Shown here piece after piece: positions 22,906 to 34,292 of a stretch of DNA of 64,000 bases (within the stretch, counting starts at the first letter, position 1; each line of letters starts with the position of its first letter). The DNA is taken from assembly GCA_963969345.1 (NCBI GenBank), contig OZ017768.1, positions 8,952,718 through 9,016,717 on the forward strand, given 5' to 3'. The translations under genes and the position numbers were made by a program. The notes beneath the pieces were generated by a model, which was not told where the DNA came from, made no database searches, and saw only the letters and a list, made by a program, of their open reading frames with translations. This stretch comes from Turbatrix aceti. Taxonomy: Eukaryota > Nematoda > Chromadorea > Rhabditida > Panagrolaimidae.

Positions 22906-25273
22906 CAATTTTTTTCTTGTTAAAAAAATCATGTAAAAATTTTTTAAATTGATAACACATTCATGAAAATTCAAAAAACTGCATGAAAATTCAAAAAACA
23001 TTTTTGTTCAAAAAAAAAATTTATACGTTTTAGAAAAAAATAAAAAAATCCGTCAACTTTCCACAAAGTGTAAAAAGCTTTAATGAGTGGTGTTGAAAAA
23101 AATTTGAGCTAAACACTTGACAGTATACATAAGTTGTTTACGATCATCGGCAGGATTTGCGAAAATCAAAGTTGACACGCTTGACAGACAAGAACACTTA
23201 TCAATGAGGGTGCTAACAATTTGCTTGCAAAATGGGTGTGACATTTTTTTGTTCTCGACTAAAAAAAGTAAGAAAAACAACTTCACTTATTTTTTTCGGC
23301 CAAACTCGTGAATGAGTACTCCTCAAATTCATCTGTCGCCGAGCCATCAAAAAAGACCGCTCCATTGTTCTGATTTGTTTCTTTCGTTATCCACTTAATT
23401 TTTTTGCCCATGTCCTTGTTTTACGACCAAATAAAATAGGACGAAAAAAACAGAATAACAACAAAGAACACAACACGGGAGCGTTTGTTTAACAAGCTCA
23501 TGGCTAAAAACAGAAAAAAAAGAACTGATGACGTAGTAAAAAGCCCGGCAATAACGTAAAAAACAAGAAATTGAGTTGGCAGAAATTTATTGGTGCACAT
23601 TGTTTTACGGGACGCCATAAATCACAAAGTATTGGATTATTCGCGATCAGAGTAAAAAAAAGAGGCACAAAAAAATAAGAAGAACATGTTGAGTCGCGAA
23701 AGAAGGTCGGAAGGATAAAAAAAAGACAATTCAGAGAACAGAAGCTTTTTTTCACCAGAAGTCATGCCGGAAGAATGCATAGAAGGATGGACACCTGTTT
23801 TTTACGGATCAATGCTGACAAACAGGATTTAGAAAAGACGCGAGGTGCGAAGATGGTAATTGTCCTAACGCCACCTAATAAAGGGTATCGAGGAGAGCGA
23901 TGCGGAAGAAAAAGATGATGGGTTGGTTGTACGCAATAAAAACACATCAGGGAAAGGTGCTTTTAGGCAAGATTGGAGGTTTGGGGCTTGATGGAACTCC
24001 AGCAATAGTAGGAGGTTTTTTGGTTGAATGGCAAAGATGAGTGCGAAACTGTTTTTTGTCACTTTAAATTTTTTTTACGAATTTTGAATTATTTTTTTTT
24101 GTTTTTATAATTTTTTTAAATTGGGGTTAATTTAATTCAAAATCACCGTTTTTGACAAAAAATTATTTTAAAAAAAAGTTACGTAATTTTAGAAAAAAAA
24201 CAAAATTTAGATTGGCCAAAACGCCAAAAAATTTTATCATTTGTTTGTTTCACAGAAAAATAAAAACCAAAAAATTTCCATGTTTTTGAGACAAAAAAAA
24301 ATATTATCAGACCACCAAAGAGCATTTTTTTCACAAAACATAAATCCGTCTCGTCTTCTCGCACCTTTACCTCATCCCATCCAACCACCCAATCTTGTTC
24401 CAAAATGTGTACACTCCCAAGCTCAAACGACATCTGTACGCATTGTTCGTTAGAAGATCCCATCCCCTAACCGACAAAAAAAAGCGCGGAAGCGAACAAA
24501 AAAACCCTCTGCTCTCGCATTTCCTGGAGTAAAGGTCTTGTTTCGTGTGTCTCCACGTGCAGGCCTGAAGAGAAGGGAACCTGGAATGAGACCACCTTTC
24601 CTTCCTCCTCCGAAGCGACGTAGTATTATAAATACATACAACGCGTGAGAAGGGTAAACAATGCTCAAAAAAAATTTTTTTTGTGTATGTGTATATTTAA
24701 AAAAATTTTGTGTATGTGTATAAAAAAAAGTTGTAGCAAAAATTTTGTTATTAATATTTTTTGCCAGAGGAGAAAAGCAACAGTTGGTCAAAGGCTGCGC
24801 TGCGGCGTCGCGTGTTTTATTCAATTTTAATTTTTTTCGGCCACACAAAAAGCTCCGGGGTGACAAAACTTCAAAGCAAAAAAAGAGAGATGACACGCAA
24901 GAAATTGAGTGAGTGACAAAAAGTTTGTCATCGGGCTTCTCTTTGAAGATGAAGAAGAAAAAGTTTTCATCTTCCAGGAGTAGGCTTCTTTTCCTCGAAG
25001 CTATGCATTCAAAATCGCCCCAGATGACTCTGGTATGCATACCTAATCGACCAACCGACCAACCGACTGACCGACGACCGCGGCCAAAAAAAATAAAGAC
25101 ATCTGCCGTGGATCTGCCTGCATCTGATATTGTGTGAGAGATGGGACAAAAAAGGTCGTAAAACCGGACATGGGGCACGTGTTCGTTTACTCACCCGCAC
25201 CCCACTCGCGCAAGCTGCACAAAAATGGTAATTTCACTCGAACACCAAAACCCGGACTGATGTCCTTTTGCGT

Positions 25274-28200
25274 ATGAAAAAAAATACAAAGCAAGCAGAA
25301 GAGGATTGATTGTATGTACCCGAGCGCGGAGGACGGTATGCAGCTGTCCGCCCCTCCGACTGCTCCTGGGGGCTTTTCTTACACCAAGCGCGAGTTTAAC
25401 TTGAGTGACGACGGACACTGACTGGACAACCAGCTAACGACTAAATACATACTCGGGGGTATTCATGTAGGATTTGATTTTTTTTTTCGCGAGGATAAAC
25501 CACTGAAAAGTGCATTTTAGAGAACTGAACTTAACTTAACTCACTTTTTAAAATTCCCCGGGTTTAAAAAAATCATGAAAAAAGCGTAATTATTCAAAAA
25601 AAAAATTTTGTTGTAAGAAAAACATTTTTGTAAAAACTAGGAACTTTTTCCCCGGTAAAAATCCAGTTTTACCCATTTTTCAAAAAATTATCGCAAGATA
25701 AACTTTTTTTTTCAACAAAAAATTTTATTTTTATTTTTTTATTTTTTTTTCAAAAAAAAATTGATCTTAAGAAAAATTTTGTTTTAATAAATATAAAACA
25801 TAGGAAATTTCGCCTCTGGCAAAAATATTCAAAATCCAGTTTTACCCCTTTTTCGTCATCCATCCCAAAACTCGAGAGTGTTCCGAGAATTGAAGCACTG
25901 TCAATCCCCTTTTTTTCGCCCCAAGTGCACTCTATGGTTTCGGAACGTGACAGGAAGTCATTTTTAACCAAGTACATCGCGTACAAAGACGCTCATAATG
26001 GGCTTAGTTGGTTGGGTCGGAGCGTTCTTCAGGGGGATGAGGGGGGCGCGAGATACTCAACATACATAGTACATATTTGTCAGCCTTCATCTTCCAGGCT
26101 CATTTAGTTGACTGGTCATGTCAAGAAAAATACTTAACCAAGTGCCCCAAGTTAAATTTTGTAAATTTTGCGCGGGGTGGAAGTCTGAATTGGGGGGGGT
26201 GAAAGGGGCATCAGTGGCAGAACAATCTCAGAATAGACAAAGCTAATAACGACGGCGAGCGCGAACGAACGAGCAAATGACAAATGCCACGCCATTACGT
26301 TTTGAAATTATTCAGCGCTTACGAAAGTGAATGAATTGTGTCAAAGGGGTCAATTTCAAAAAAAAAAGGAGTCAATTCGGCATTTTTAACATTTTTTTAA
26401 ATTTTACTAAAAAAAATTTTTTGCTTTGAAAAAAATCTAAAAACTTTCCTGCATTCAATCAGAAAAAATAACATTTATTCAGCTAAATAAAAGCGTCTCA
26501 CCTGGCGACCAGGATCACGAGTACGAAGAAAGGTGGTGTATGTTTACGTGATTGCTTATGTCAGATCGACAAAAACACAACAAAGAAGAGTCGTGATTAG
26601 CCCGGCATTAAAGCAGTCAAATCTGAGAAAATGGAGGAAAGCAAGACGTTCGTTCACCTGCCAGCAATCCCCGGGCGCCGCCTGGTATGTACACCGGCAG
26701 CTGACGCAACATTCATTCGAGTTCGAAGATTTGTTGCAAAAACCCCGGGTTGAGGTAATGTAATGTCCATCCATCCACGAGGGGCCATTTGGTGTGAGTG
26801 ATTGCGATGGCGTCGGCGGCAGGGCCAAATCACCGAAAATTTAGGGCAACGGTGTGTGACAAAACGTGTTCAACTCATTTACGACTGATCTAACATAGAC
26901 TGGCGACAATCAAAGGATTTGTTACGGCAGAGTGATGGAAATAACTGACGGAAAACAAATTGGCAGCAAAAAAACCAAAAAATACTTTTAAAATTAATGG
27001 AATAATTTTTGGTCAGAAACTAATTTTTCAGAAAGTAAATTTTTTTGCATTTTTTTCATAAATATTTTTAAAACATAAAATAAATTATTATAAATATTTT
27101 CTTAATAAAAAAATTTTTTATACAAATAAAAACTCTGTATTTTTTTTGCATTTTCTAAAATGAATTCATTATTTTTTTTGTAAAAAAATAATTTTAAAGA
27201 AAATACAAATTTTTGTAAAAAAAATTTTCTGATCAAAAAAAATGTTGTACACAAATATTACTTTGTACCATTTTTTCCAACAAATAATAATTCTTTGTGA
27301 GCAACGAATCACGCCGTCATCCCGCCAGATCACTCACCATCGGCGGTCACGGAGCAAAACGGAGCGGAGCGCTTCCTCAAAGTCAAAACACTCAAAAAAA
27401 ATTCAACATTCTACGTGTGGTCGTTGCGAGAAGGTAAACATGCGTCGTCGTCTGCCCCGACGACGATGGCCACGCCACGATCCTTCGTAATAAAAGTATT
27501 ACTTTTCTCTGGATTGTTTTCGCTGGGCAACGGGCTTCAATGGGAAAAATGAACGCTACGGTGATGCATGAGAACGAACGTCACCGCGTCGTTGTCGGGA
27601 TCAGAAAAGAAAGAAAGGAGGGAAAACAGGGGTGTGGTTATTTTTGGGCAGGGTTTAGACAAACGCCTGGAGCTTGCCTGGAAGACTGCAGAGTGATAAA
27701 GAATAAGCTGCAATGTATGTAAAAAATAATAATAAAAAATGCTAAGCTTTTTTTGAGTCGTTGGAATACAAAAAATTGAATTGATAACAAAAATAGTTTT
27801 TTTTTGTGCTCCGATGCATCTGACTTGAATCAGACTGATTTGATAAATAAATTTTTTTTTAAATTGAAAAACAAAAACAAAAAAATATTCAGACATCCTC
27901 AAAACACAAAATCAAGATCATTGCAACAAACAAGCCCCAAAAAAAACCAAAATGAAGTGAAAAATGCCGTCGAGTTGTCCATGTCCCCTCCGGGACAACC
28001 CATTCCCAGTATGTATACTCCCGACATGCAAGGCAATGCACACCACCACACCAGCCTGTAATACTGCCCTCCGGCTGGGAGGAATGACGTCTCGAGATGC
28101 CCTCTCGCAGCAATGACAAAGTTCACTCGGCAACAACAAAACAGAAGCAGCAGCAGTAGGCCGCGGTCGTCGGCTTTTTTGGCCACAAATTAGCGATGCG

Positions 28201-29100
28201 GCATCGCACATCAAAAGTTAGCGGGAGTTAGAGGGGGAGAGAGATGCAAGCGACAGACTTCCGCTTGACATGACGACAAAGACGCTGAAAAATGGACGAC
28301 TTTGTAAATAGATAAAACAAAACAAAAAAAATGAAAACGGATTACATACAAAAAATAACAAATACATAAACAACGGTTTGTTTCATGGCGGCGGTTTTTG
28401 TTGTGGGATTAGAACATCACTTGCAGCTGCTGGATTTTTTTTTGCGTTTAGGAAATGCATTGTTAAAAAATTCTGATGTTTTAGAAAAATCCAAACAAAA
28501 AAGAACTTTTTTTTGATAGAATAGAATTTTTGAGTTTTGTAAAAATGCAAATGCGACATTTTTATCGTCGGTACAATCAAATTGGGGATCACTTTTCACC
28601 ATCACCCAATGTCTCGGGATTAATGGTGTATGACCAAAGAGAGCGTTAGCACCTTCAGCGCCACCGCAACCAAAACAACATTTATCCATCCGTTTCTTCA
28701 GGGTCAAATAGTATCACGGAAGACGCTTTGTTGTCTTCCAATCGTCCTTCCATGTCCCCTTTCAAAGTTTTACATGAAAACCAACCCAAACCCCAGCAAA
28801 ACAAAACGGTCGCCACGCTGATTTGTCTTGTTTGTATACATATTTACACATCCGTTTTCGATGCGAGCAAGTATAATAGTATCAATCCAGAGGCCGTAAA
28901 CTTTTTCATTTATTCAATTTTTTCATTGTTTGGCTTCCAAATGAGATAAAATGCGTTCGTCGAGAGTGTCGTTAAAATTGAATATCAATTTTTCCTTTTT
29001 TTGGATGACAAAACCAAAAAACCAAAAATTGTTTGTCCAAAAAAATCTAAAAACCAAAAATTGTCTGTTGTCAGAAAAAAAGCGAAAAACCGTAACAAAA
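25274..29100. other. Intergenic, no gene recognised
   Basis: Unique sequence after copy 2. It contains AT-rich runs and GC-richer islands (about 25310-25440, 26530-26760, 27290-27490, 27960-28220). I found no convincing exon, RNA gene or element in it. Confidence 0.5.
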
Positions 29101-29742
29101 TCAAACGACCACCCCGGGCATGACAAATCTATACTGTCGACGAAGTTTTAAAAGAAAAGAGCCGACAACCATAAGGCAAAACACCTGGGCTATGAAGTAG
29201 ATCGTGAATGTGGCGTAAATGAGCGCAAACACGCAGGAAGTTTCTTCCACGGTGATGTCGACTTTTCTGGCGACGTCTTCAGCGTTGGTTGAGGTCATGA
29301 TGAAGACAAAACACGAAGCGCTCAGGATCAGACAGAGCGTGTCGAGGATGATACAGGGGATTCCGTAGAGAATTCTGCGGCTTACAATTAGCAACGTCAT
29401 TAACAGGATCACGATGCAGCAACATACGAAAAATATGCCGAGGGATACAAAATTGCAGTTGGGGTTCTTTGCTGAGGATGCGATCACTGCTAGCAGGAAT
29501 ACGAGGTTGAAGGATTTTATGAACAGGGCAACGAACATGGAAAGCTGAAAATTGGATTTCAAATTAAAAAAAAATATATTTTTAAAACTTTTTTTTAAGA
29601 AAATACTATTTTAAGAAAATACTATTTTTAAGAAAAAAACTTAAAAAAAAAAAAAATTTTTTTTAAATTAAAAAAAAATAGATTTTTTAATTTTTACGTA
29701 AAAACTTACAAAAGCCAAAGGGTCAGACGTCAGCGAAATCAT
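29101..29742 (-). CDS. Gene E, four-TM membrane protein of a tandem family, 158 aa
   Basis: No known family recognised. Exons (minus): 29742-29710 (11 codons, MISLTSDPLAF) and 29544-29101, phase 0, with TTTTCAG acceptor. The exon-2 product starts LSMFVALF and has four hydrophobic segments: FVALFIKSFNLVFLLAVIAS, a Cys-rich second (FVCCCIVILLMTLLIVS), a third containing CIILDTLCLIL, and a fourth with IYFIAQVFCLMVVGSFLL, then a short basic tail (KLRRQYRF). Genes F and G share the tiny first exon, the intron position, the L-P/S-x-Y/F entry to TM1 and an acidic residue in TM3, so the three are tandem paralogs. It is the shortest and lacks the long C-terminal tail. Probably a small tetraspan protein; function unknown. 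Confidence 0.75.
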
Positions 29743-29787
29743 TGGTCAATTTTGCACGCAACTGATCAGTTAGTCAACCATTGCTCC

Positions 29788-29794
29788 TTTTATA
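29788..29794 (-). promoter_or_regulatory. Possible TATA box for gene E
   Basis: TATAAAA on the minus strand, 46 nt upstream of the gene E start codon. The position is plausible for a core promoter with a short 5' UTR. No equivalent was seen upstream of F or G. Confidence 0.4.
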
Positions 29795-30276
29795 AAATTG
29801 TAAGATGAGAAGCCCAGCCCAGTATGATTGGGTATTTTGAAAGACATTAAAAAAAATAAAGAAAAAAGGCAACGATACGTTTGCGTCGCAGAACTAACTA
29901 CCTGGTATCCCGGTTACCTCAACCAGGTAACCCAACACCGTGAACAAAATCAAAAAATAGTCCAGTATTATTCTAAATATATCACGAACACAAGAAAACG
30001 TGTGAAATTGTGTCAAACAAAGCCGCGTGCGTTTGCTTTCACTTTTATTGTGCATTTTTTATAACAAAAAAAAGAAGAGGAACGAACGCTAACATGACAC
30101 CTTTCTTTCATAATGTCAACCCCACATCATCCGTCATCGCATACAAGTTGTTTATTTGAGAAAAGTTGCAAAAAAAGTGCACAGAGTATAAAAAATCAGT
30201 TCATGACAGTTAGTTCAGATTTCTGTCGGATTTCTGACGCGTCTTTTCCATTGAATTTCGTATATTTTGCATCACC

Positions 30277-31004
30277 TCAGGCAGGAACGTCAGATGGAGG
30301 CAAATTGTTAGCGTTTGAAATTGCATTCTGGACCAAATAGGTCATGGATTGGGTATTTTGTTGGGTATTTTGAGTATTTATGGAATTTTGGGTATTAGCG
30401 TCAGATTCGGGACACGCCTGACTATCAACTGTTTGATCGAAATCAATTTCCACTCCGTGAGTCTGATCAAATTCAATCTGCTGAAGAATGAGATCGTAGT
30501 AGAACGTGCACGCCGCGATGACGGTAAGCACGTGCACGACGCATTCAGCGTAGACAAAAGCAAGAATTGTTTCGCTGCCCGGACTCACTAAATCGTAGAG
30601 CTCCTGTGCAGTCTCGCTGTAGGCATTATCGATAATCGAGAAGAAGTGAAGATCGTCCAGGATAATAGGCTGTATTGTAGAGTGCCAATAGATGGTGCAG
30701 AAGGCAACGGTCATGAAGAATACCTCCAGAATGACGAGACCCACTCCGAAGGCTGGCATCTCGGACAGAGCGAAGCCAGCGATCAACAAGAGTGCCAAAA
30801 TAGTCGTCAAAATATTTATCACCGAACAGCAAAATGCGTGATTTATGGTGTACATGACGACATTTCCGATACAAAATATTATTTTGAAGACGGCGGATAC
30901 GTAAAGAGGCAACTGAAAGAAATAAAAAAAAAGTTTATACGGGTTTAGAAAAAAAAGACAAAATGCAAACTCACAGCCAGGGCATGTTTCGAGAGACGGC
31001 CCAT
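30277..31004 (-). CDS. Gene F, four-TM membrane protein of a tandem family, 221 aa
   Basis: Exons (minus): 31004-30975 (10 codons, MGRLSKHALA) and 30912-30277, phase 0, donor GTGAGT, acceptor TTTCAG. An in-frame stop lies just upstream of the ATG. Four hydrophobic segments: LPLYVSAVFKIIFCIGNVV, SVINILTTILALLLIAGFAL, VGLVILEVFFMTVAFCTIYW and AECVVHVLTVIAACTFYY. A hydrophilic loop of about 45 residues separates TM3 and TM4. The cytoplasmic or luminal tail of about 65 residues is acidic, then rich in Asn, Thr and Gln (for example NTQNSINTQNTQQNTQ). It is a paralog of E and G; no named family recognised. Confidence 0.75.
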
Positions 31005-31424
31005 CTACCGACAATTAGTACAAACGTAATCCAACCGCACGCAAGTTTCCAGTATACAAAATAGTTGCCAAAGCGCGGTGCGGTAAAAGGCATTCCAAAG
31101 TCAGAGATAAATAGGAAAATGCTAATTTCAACAGTAAAGATGTTTTTTTGGAAATTTTGTTGGGTATTTGCAATTTTTGTCAGAAGCGCGGTTTTCAAAG
31201 AGGAGCTGCGACTTGGATTTTTGGGCTTACAAAATATCAAATTTTGTCAAAAAAATGTGTTTTAGATAATCAAAAAAAAATTTTGCATAAAAAATGTTTG
31301 CCAAATGAAAAAAAAAATGTTTAATCAACGAGCCGTATAAAGAATCAAACTAGAAAACCCTGAAACACACACAAAAATCGGAATCAAAAAAAATTTATTA
31401 TAGTAAGTCAGTAAGTTAAACAAC

Positions 31425-32439
31425 TCATTTCGAAGGAGCATTTTTGTTGTTAGTGACGTTATGCATAGCTGATTTGGACTTTGTCGTAGTCGATCTTCGT
31501 TTTTTGCGTAACGACGGTTTGCTTATTGTATTTTGGGTCGATTGAGTCATGGTTTTTGTCTTTGTCTTTGTCTTGCTTGCCCTGCTCGCCCTGCTTGCCT
31601 TAGTAGCCTTAGTAGCCTGAGTTGTCTTAGTTGCCGTAATTGCCGTAGTTGCGTTAGTTGCGTTAGGAGCGTTAGGAGCTTCCGAAGACGCCATCGATTT
31701 AATAACTTCCGAAGACGCCATCGAAGAAGCCGCCGAAGAACCACCCTGTCTTTCCTCTCCATTATCTTCGGTCATAAGATCGGCGGAGTATTTCTCATTC
31801 ACCGCCGCGCAATACAGCATTGCAGTGAGTCTCTCGATGTAGAAGTAGTAGACGGATACCGCAATGATCCCGATCACCCGCACCGCAACCTCCGCGCCAA
31901 AGAGAGCAATGTTGATGGCACTCACTTTGTTCAAGTCATCAACAATGTCTTCAAGGTCGTGTACGCCTAGAGGATACGGTGCACTTTCGGGGAACACATA
32001 TGTCAACGAATGCTTGACGTTGTGAAAGGTTTTGTAGAAGAAAGGCACAGCAAAGAGGTAGAAGCCGACAAAAAATAGATCGCCTACGCAGATCATGCTT
32101 TCGATGATAACGTAAGCAGCGCCCATGCATTCGACGTTAAAGACGACAAAGAAGATGAGCAGCAAAAGAAGCACAAAGTCGTTGACTAGGCAAAATGCCA
32201 TAATGTGTAAGTTGTTGTGGAATATGACGTCAAGGACTACGCTGGCAACCATGATGACACCCTTGAGAGCCAGCGTAAGGTACACCGGGAGCTGAAAAAC
32301 ACAAAATTAAATAAACATTTTTGCATACACAAAAAAATCTCTAAGCCAGTATCATGCACCTCCTCACCTATCAGGCAAGTCACATACCTGACGACCAATT
32401 TTTGCCAAAAAAAATTTAACTCACCGCTAGGATCTCCAT
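31425..32439 (-). CDS. Gene G, four-TM membrane protein with Thr/Lys-repeat tail, 293 aa
   Basis: Exons (minus): 32439-32425 (5 codons, MEILA, preceded by an in-frame TAG) and 32291-31425, phase 0. Four TM segments: LPVYLTLALKGVIMVASVVL, CLVNDFVLLLLLIFFVVF, YVIIESMICVGDLFFVGFYL and AEVAVRVIGIIAVSVYYFY. The TM3-TM4 loop carries a proline-rich stretch (PESAPYPLGVHD). The tail of about 115 residues is low in complexity: Ser/Ala, then repeats such as ATKTTQATKATKASRASRAS and KTKTKTKTM, then a basic KKRRSTTTKSK. The tail probably expanded by codon-repeat slippage. Intron position and TM layout match E and F. Function unknown. Confidence 0.75.
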
Positions 32440-32560
32440 CCTGGACGCCAAAGTCTAGAATAAGTAACGACGACAACTAAAGTCAGTGCCGCCCCCGTCA
32501 GAATTCATCAACATGTCCATTCTGGAAAACTGATAATGGCGTTTATCGCAAATTTGCATA

Positions 32561-32760
32561 NNNNNNNNNNNNNNNNNNNNNNNNNNNNNNNNNNNNNNNN
32601 NNNNNNNNNNNNNNNNNNNNNNNNNNNNNNNNNNNNNNNNNNNNNNNNNNNNNNNNNNNNNNNNNNNNNNNNNNNNNNNNNNNNNNNNNNNNNNNNNNNN
32701 NNNNNNNNNNNNNNNNNNNNNNNNNNNNNNNNNNNNNNNNNNNNNNNNNNNNNNNNNNNN
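32561..32760. other. Assembly gap, 200 N
   Basis: Second fixed-size gap. Unlike at the first gap, I saw no homology between the sequence on its left and right sides. The distance between gene G and the SL RNA locus is therefore unknown. Confidence 1.
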
Positions 32761-33280
32761 TTTAGATTCATTATTGTCAACGGCAAAAACTGATGTGAGC
32801 GCCACTGTTGTTTCATTCGGTGAAAAGACGGTTTGGTTTGTTTTTTGTGTGAAGCTACGATATTTAGCCTGCAATACTGTCAGAAGATCAATGATGTATT
32901 TTTTTACGTGCATTTTTTTTTACATTTTTTTACGTGCGGCCACGAGGGAAGCGTGCGCTGGCAAGACAGGCAGATCGTGAGCAACCGATGACGCTTACCC
33001 ATTTGTTTCGTGTTAGATTGAAAAGTTCCAAAAAATGAAAAAGTTTAAAACAACAGAAATATGAAAAATTTGTTAAAAAATCGTTAGTATATGGTTTAAA
33101 AACAAAAAAAATTAACGGAAATGAAACAATCTATCAACGAATAAACGAAAGAACGGATAAACGAAGTACATAGACATTGTAATTGTAGCTATGATTAAAA
33201 TATGCAGTAATTTTGCAACACCCTGCCGAACCTGAACTCATCATGCACACAGCTCTATCAACCATGATCGACTATTATAT

Positions 33281-33384
33281 GCGTTTCAGGTAATGTCAAC
33301 GCGTTCCAAAATTTAGGGGTATTCAGCCACACGCTTTCACAAGGGCGGAATTCAATGTTTACCTCAAATTTGGGTAATTAAACC
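33281..33384 (-). ncRNA. sls-1: Spliced leader RNA (SL1-type) gene
   Basis: On the minus strand the 22-nt leader occupies 33384-33363: it begins GGTTTAATTACCC and ends TTTGAG, differing from canonical SL1 only at position 16 (A for G). It is followed directly by the donor GTAAACATTGAA, which is how I recall the C. elegans SL1 RNA intron starting. Downstream is an Sm-site-like CTAAATTTTGGAACG (33316-33302), then a terminal hairpin GCGTT...AACGC ending near 33281, giving about 104 nt, the usual SL RNA size. SL RNAs donate their 5' exon to pre-mRNAs as a snRNP. The leader start can pair with the intron start (GTTTA/TAAAC) as in stem I. No 5S rRNA gene was seen nearby, although the two are often linked in nematodes. 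The single leader change may mark a variant or a decaying copy. Confidence 0.88.
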
Positions 33385-33763
33385 GAAAAATAATCCGCGG
33401 AGACAGCTTTTGTCTACCTGCCTACACAAAAAGGTTGCATGACCAAGCGATATCATTCACATTGCATTTTTCAAGGAGACGCAGAGAAAAAGAACCTATG
33501 CACGCACAGTTTGAAATGGAATGGAGACGTTTTGGGAAGTTAATCCGCAGCAGCACTGAAGTCAGCGGCGCGTGCAGGGTGGTAGCATTAACAGAATAAA
33601 GCTCTTTGCGCAGTTGATTTTCGGCGAACATAGGAAATTACTACCACGCGGACTAAATAGGCGTTTTGGCAGCGAAAAGTAAGGGGAAGGTCTGGCTGCC
33701 CAATGTCAGTCGCTACTGCAGTAAAAAATAGTTTATTGCTCAGCAAGAATGGTCTACAAACAA

Positions 33764-33845
33764 GTTGCAATAGTCTAGTCCGTCTATTATTTTCCTTCTG
33801 CACACTTTTTTACCATTTTGAGACCCCGGTTCAATCCTATGCACG
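33764..33845 (+). ncRNA. tRNA-like sequence inside the inverted-repeat unit
   Basis: A possible A box (TAGTCTAGT) and B box (GGTTCAATCC) at tRNA spacing, followed by a T-rich run. Stems are poor and no anticodon arm can be drawn. At best a degenerate tRNA or tRNA-derived piece. Confidence 0.25.
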
Positions 33846-34243
33846 TTAAAATTTTTTTTTATGTTTTCTCCGTTAAACCAAAAATTGAGAATTTCGCCGT
33901 AGAATCTCCGGAGATTCTTCCGGGAAAAAAAAATTCTCCCGGGAGATGATGGGAAACAAAAAATAGAAAATCCGTGTTTTTTCAAATTGCTGTAAACAAA
34001 AATGCGTTAGCAATGTGCGGAAACGGTACAGAACTGTCCGTTTTGATTTTTATGTCGTTAATTAATTTTTTTAAAAAGAAAAACATCATTGGACGCTTTT
34101 TGGCAAGCTGGGTCTGCCGGGAGATTTTGGGATTTCGGAAGAATCTCCGGTGATTTTATCCCGGGATGCAATCTCCTGGGAGATTTCGCCACCCTGGAAA
34201 AATGTTGGTATAAAGGCGGATATTTTTGAACAGTTGCATTTCA

Positions 34244-34249
34244 TTTATT
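34244..34249 (-). promoter_or_regulatory. Polyadenylation signal of gene H
   Basis: AATAAA on the minus strand, 44 nt past the stop codon of the small secreted-peptide gene, at normal distance. It supports that short ORF being a real gene. Confidence 0.6.
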
Positions 34250-34292
34250 CTTATCACATTATTTAAACAGTTTTTTCAGTCAAGAGTCGAAA

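Larger units (their letters stand above)
13048..25273. repeat. Copy 2 of the ~12.2-kb near-identical duplication
   Basis: Same content and order as 603-12847. It begins inside the next-to-last exon of HMIT gene A, directly at the gap edge, and passes into unique sequence at 25274. Features within it are listed separately but probably describe the same locus. Confidence 0.9.

Noticed and set aside
24450..25178. 242-codon minus-strand open frame in copy 2
   Set aside because: The equivalent in copy 1 (12197-12739) is broken by indels to a different 180-codon frame. The product is low in complexity, and no homolog or splice support is seen.
13048..25273. Counting the second set of HMIT genes as independent paralogs
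   Set aside because: Coding exons are identical and the homology is bounded by gap edges, so they are most likely the same genes assembled twice.
30971..31240. Longer N-terminus or extra exon upstream of gene F
   Set aside because: The open frame is not the one that joins exon 2 in frame. The short exon MGRLSKHALA with its GTGAGT donor matches the layout of genes E and G.
34101..34200. 5S rRNA gene near the SL RNA
   Set aside because: TGGCAAGCTGGG looked slightly like the 5S internal promoter, but no other part of 5S rRNA matches.
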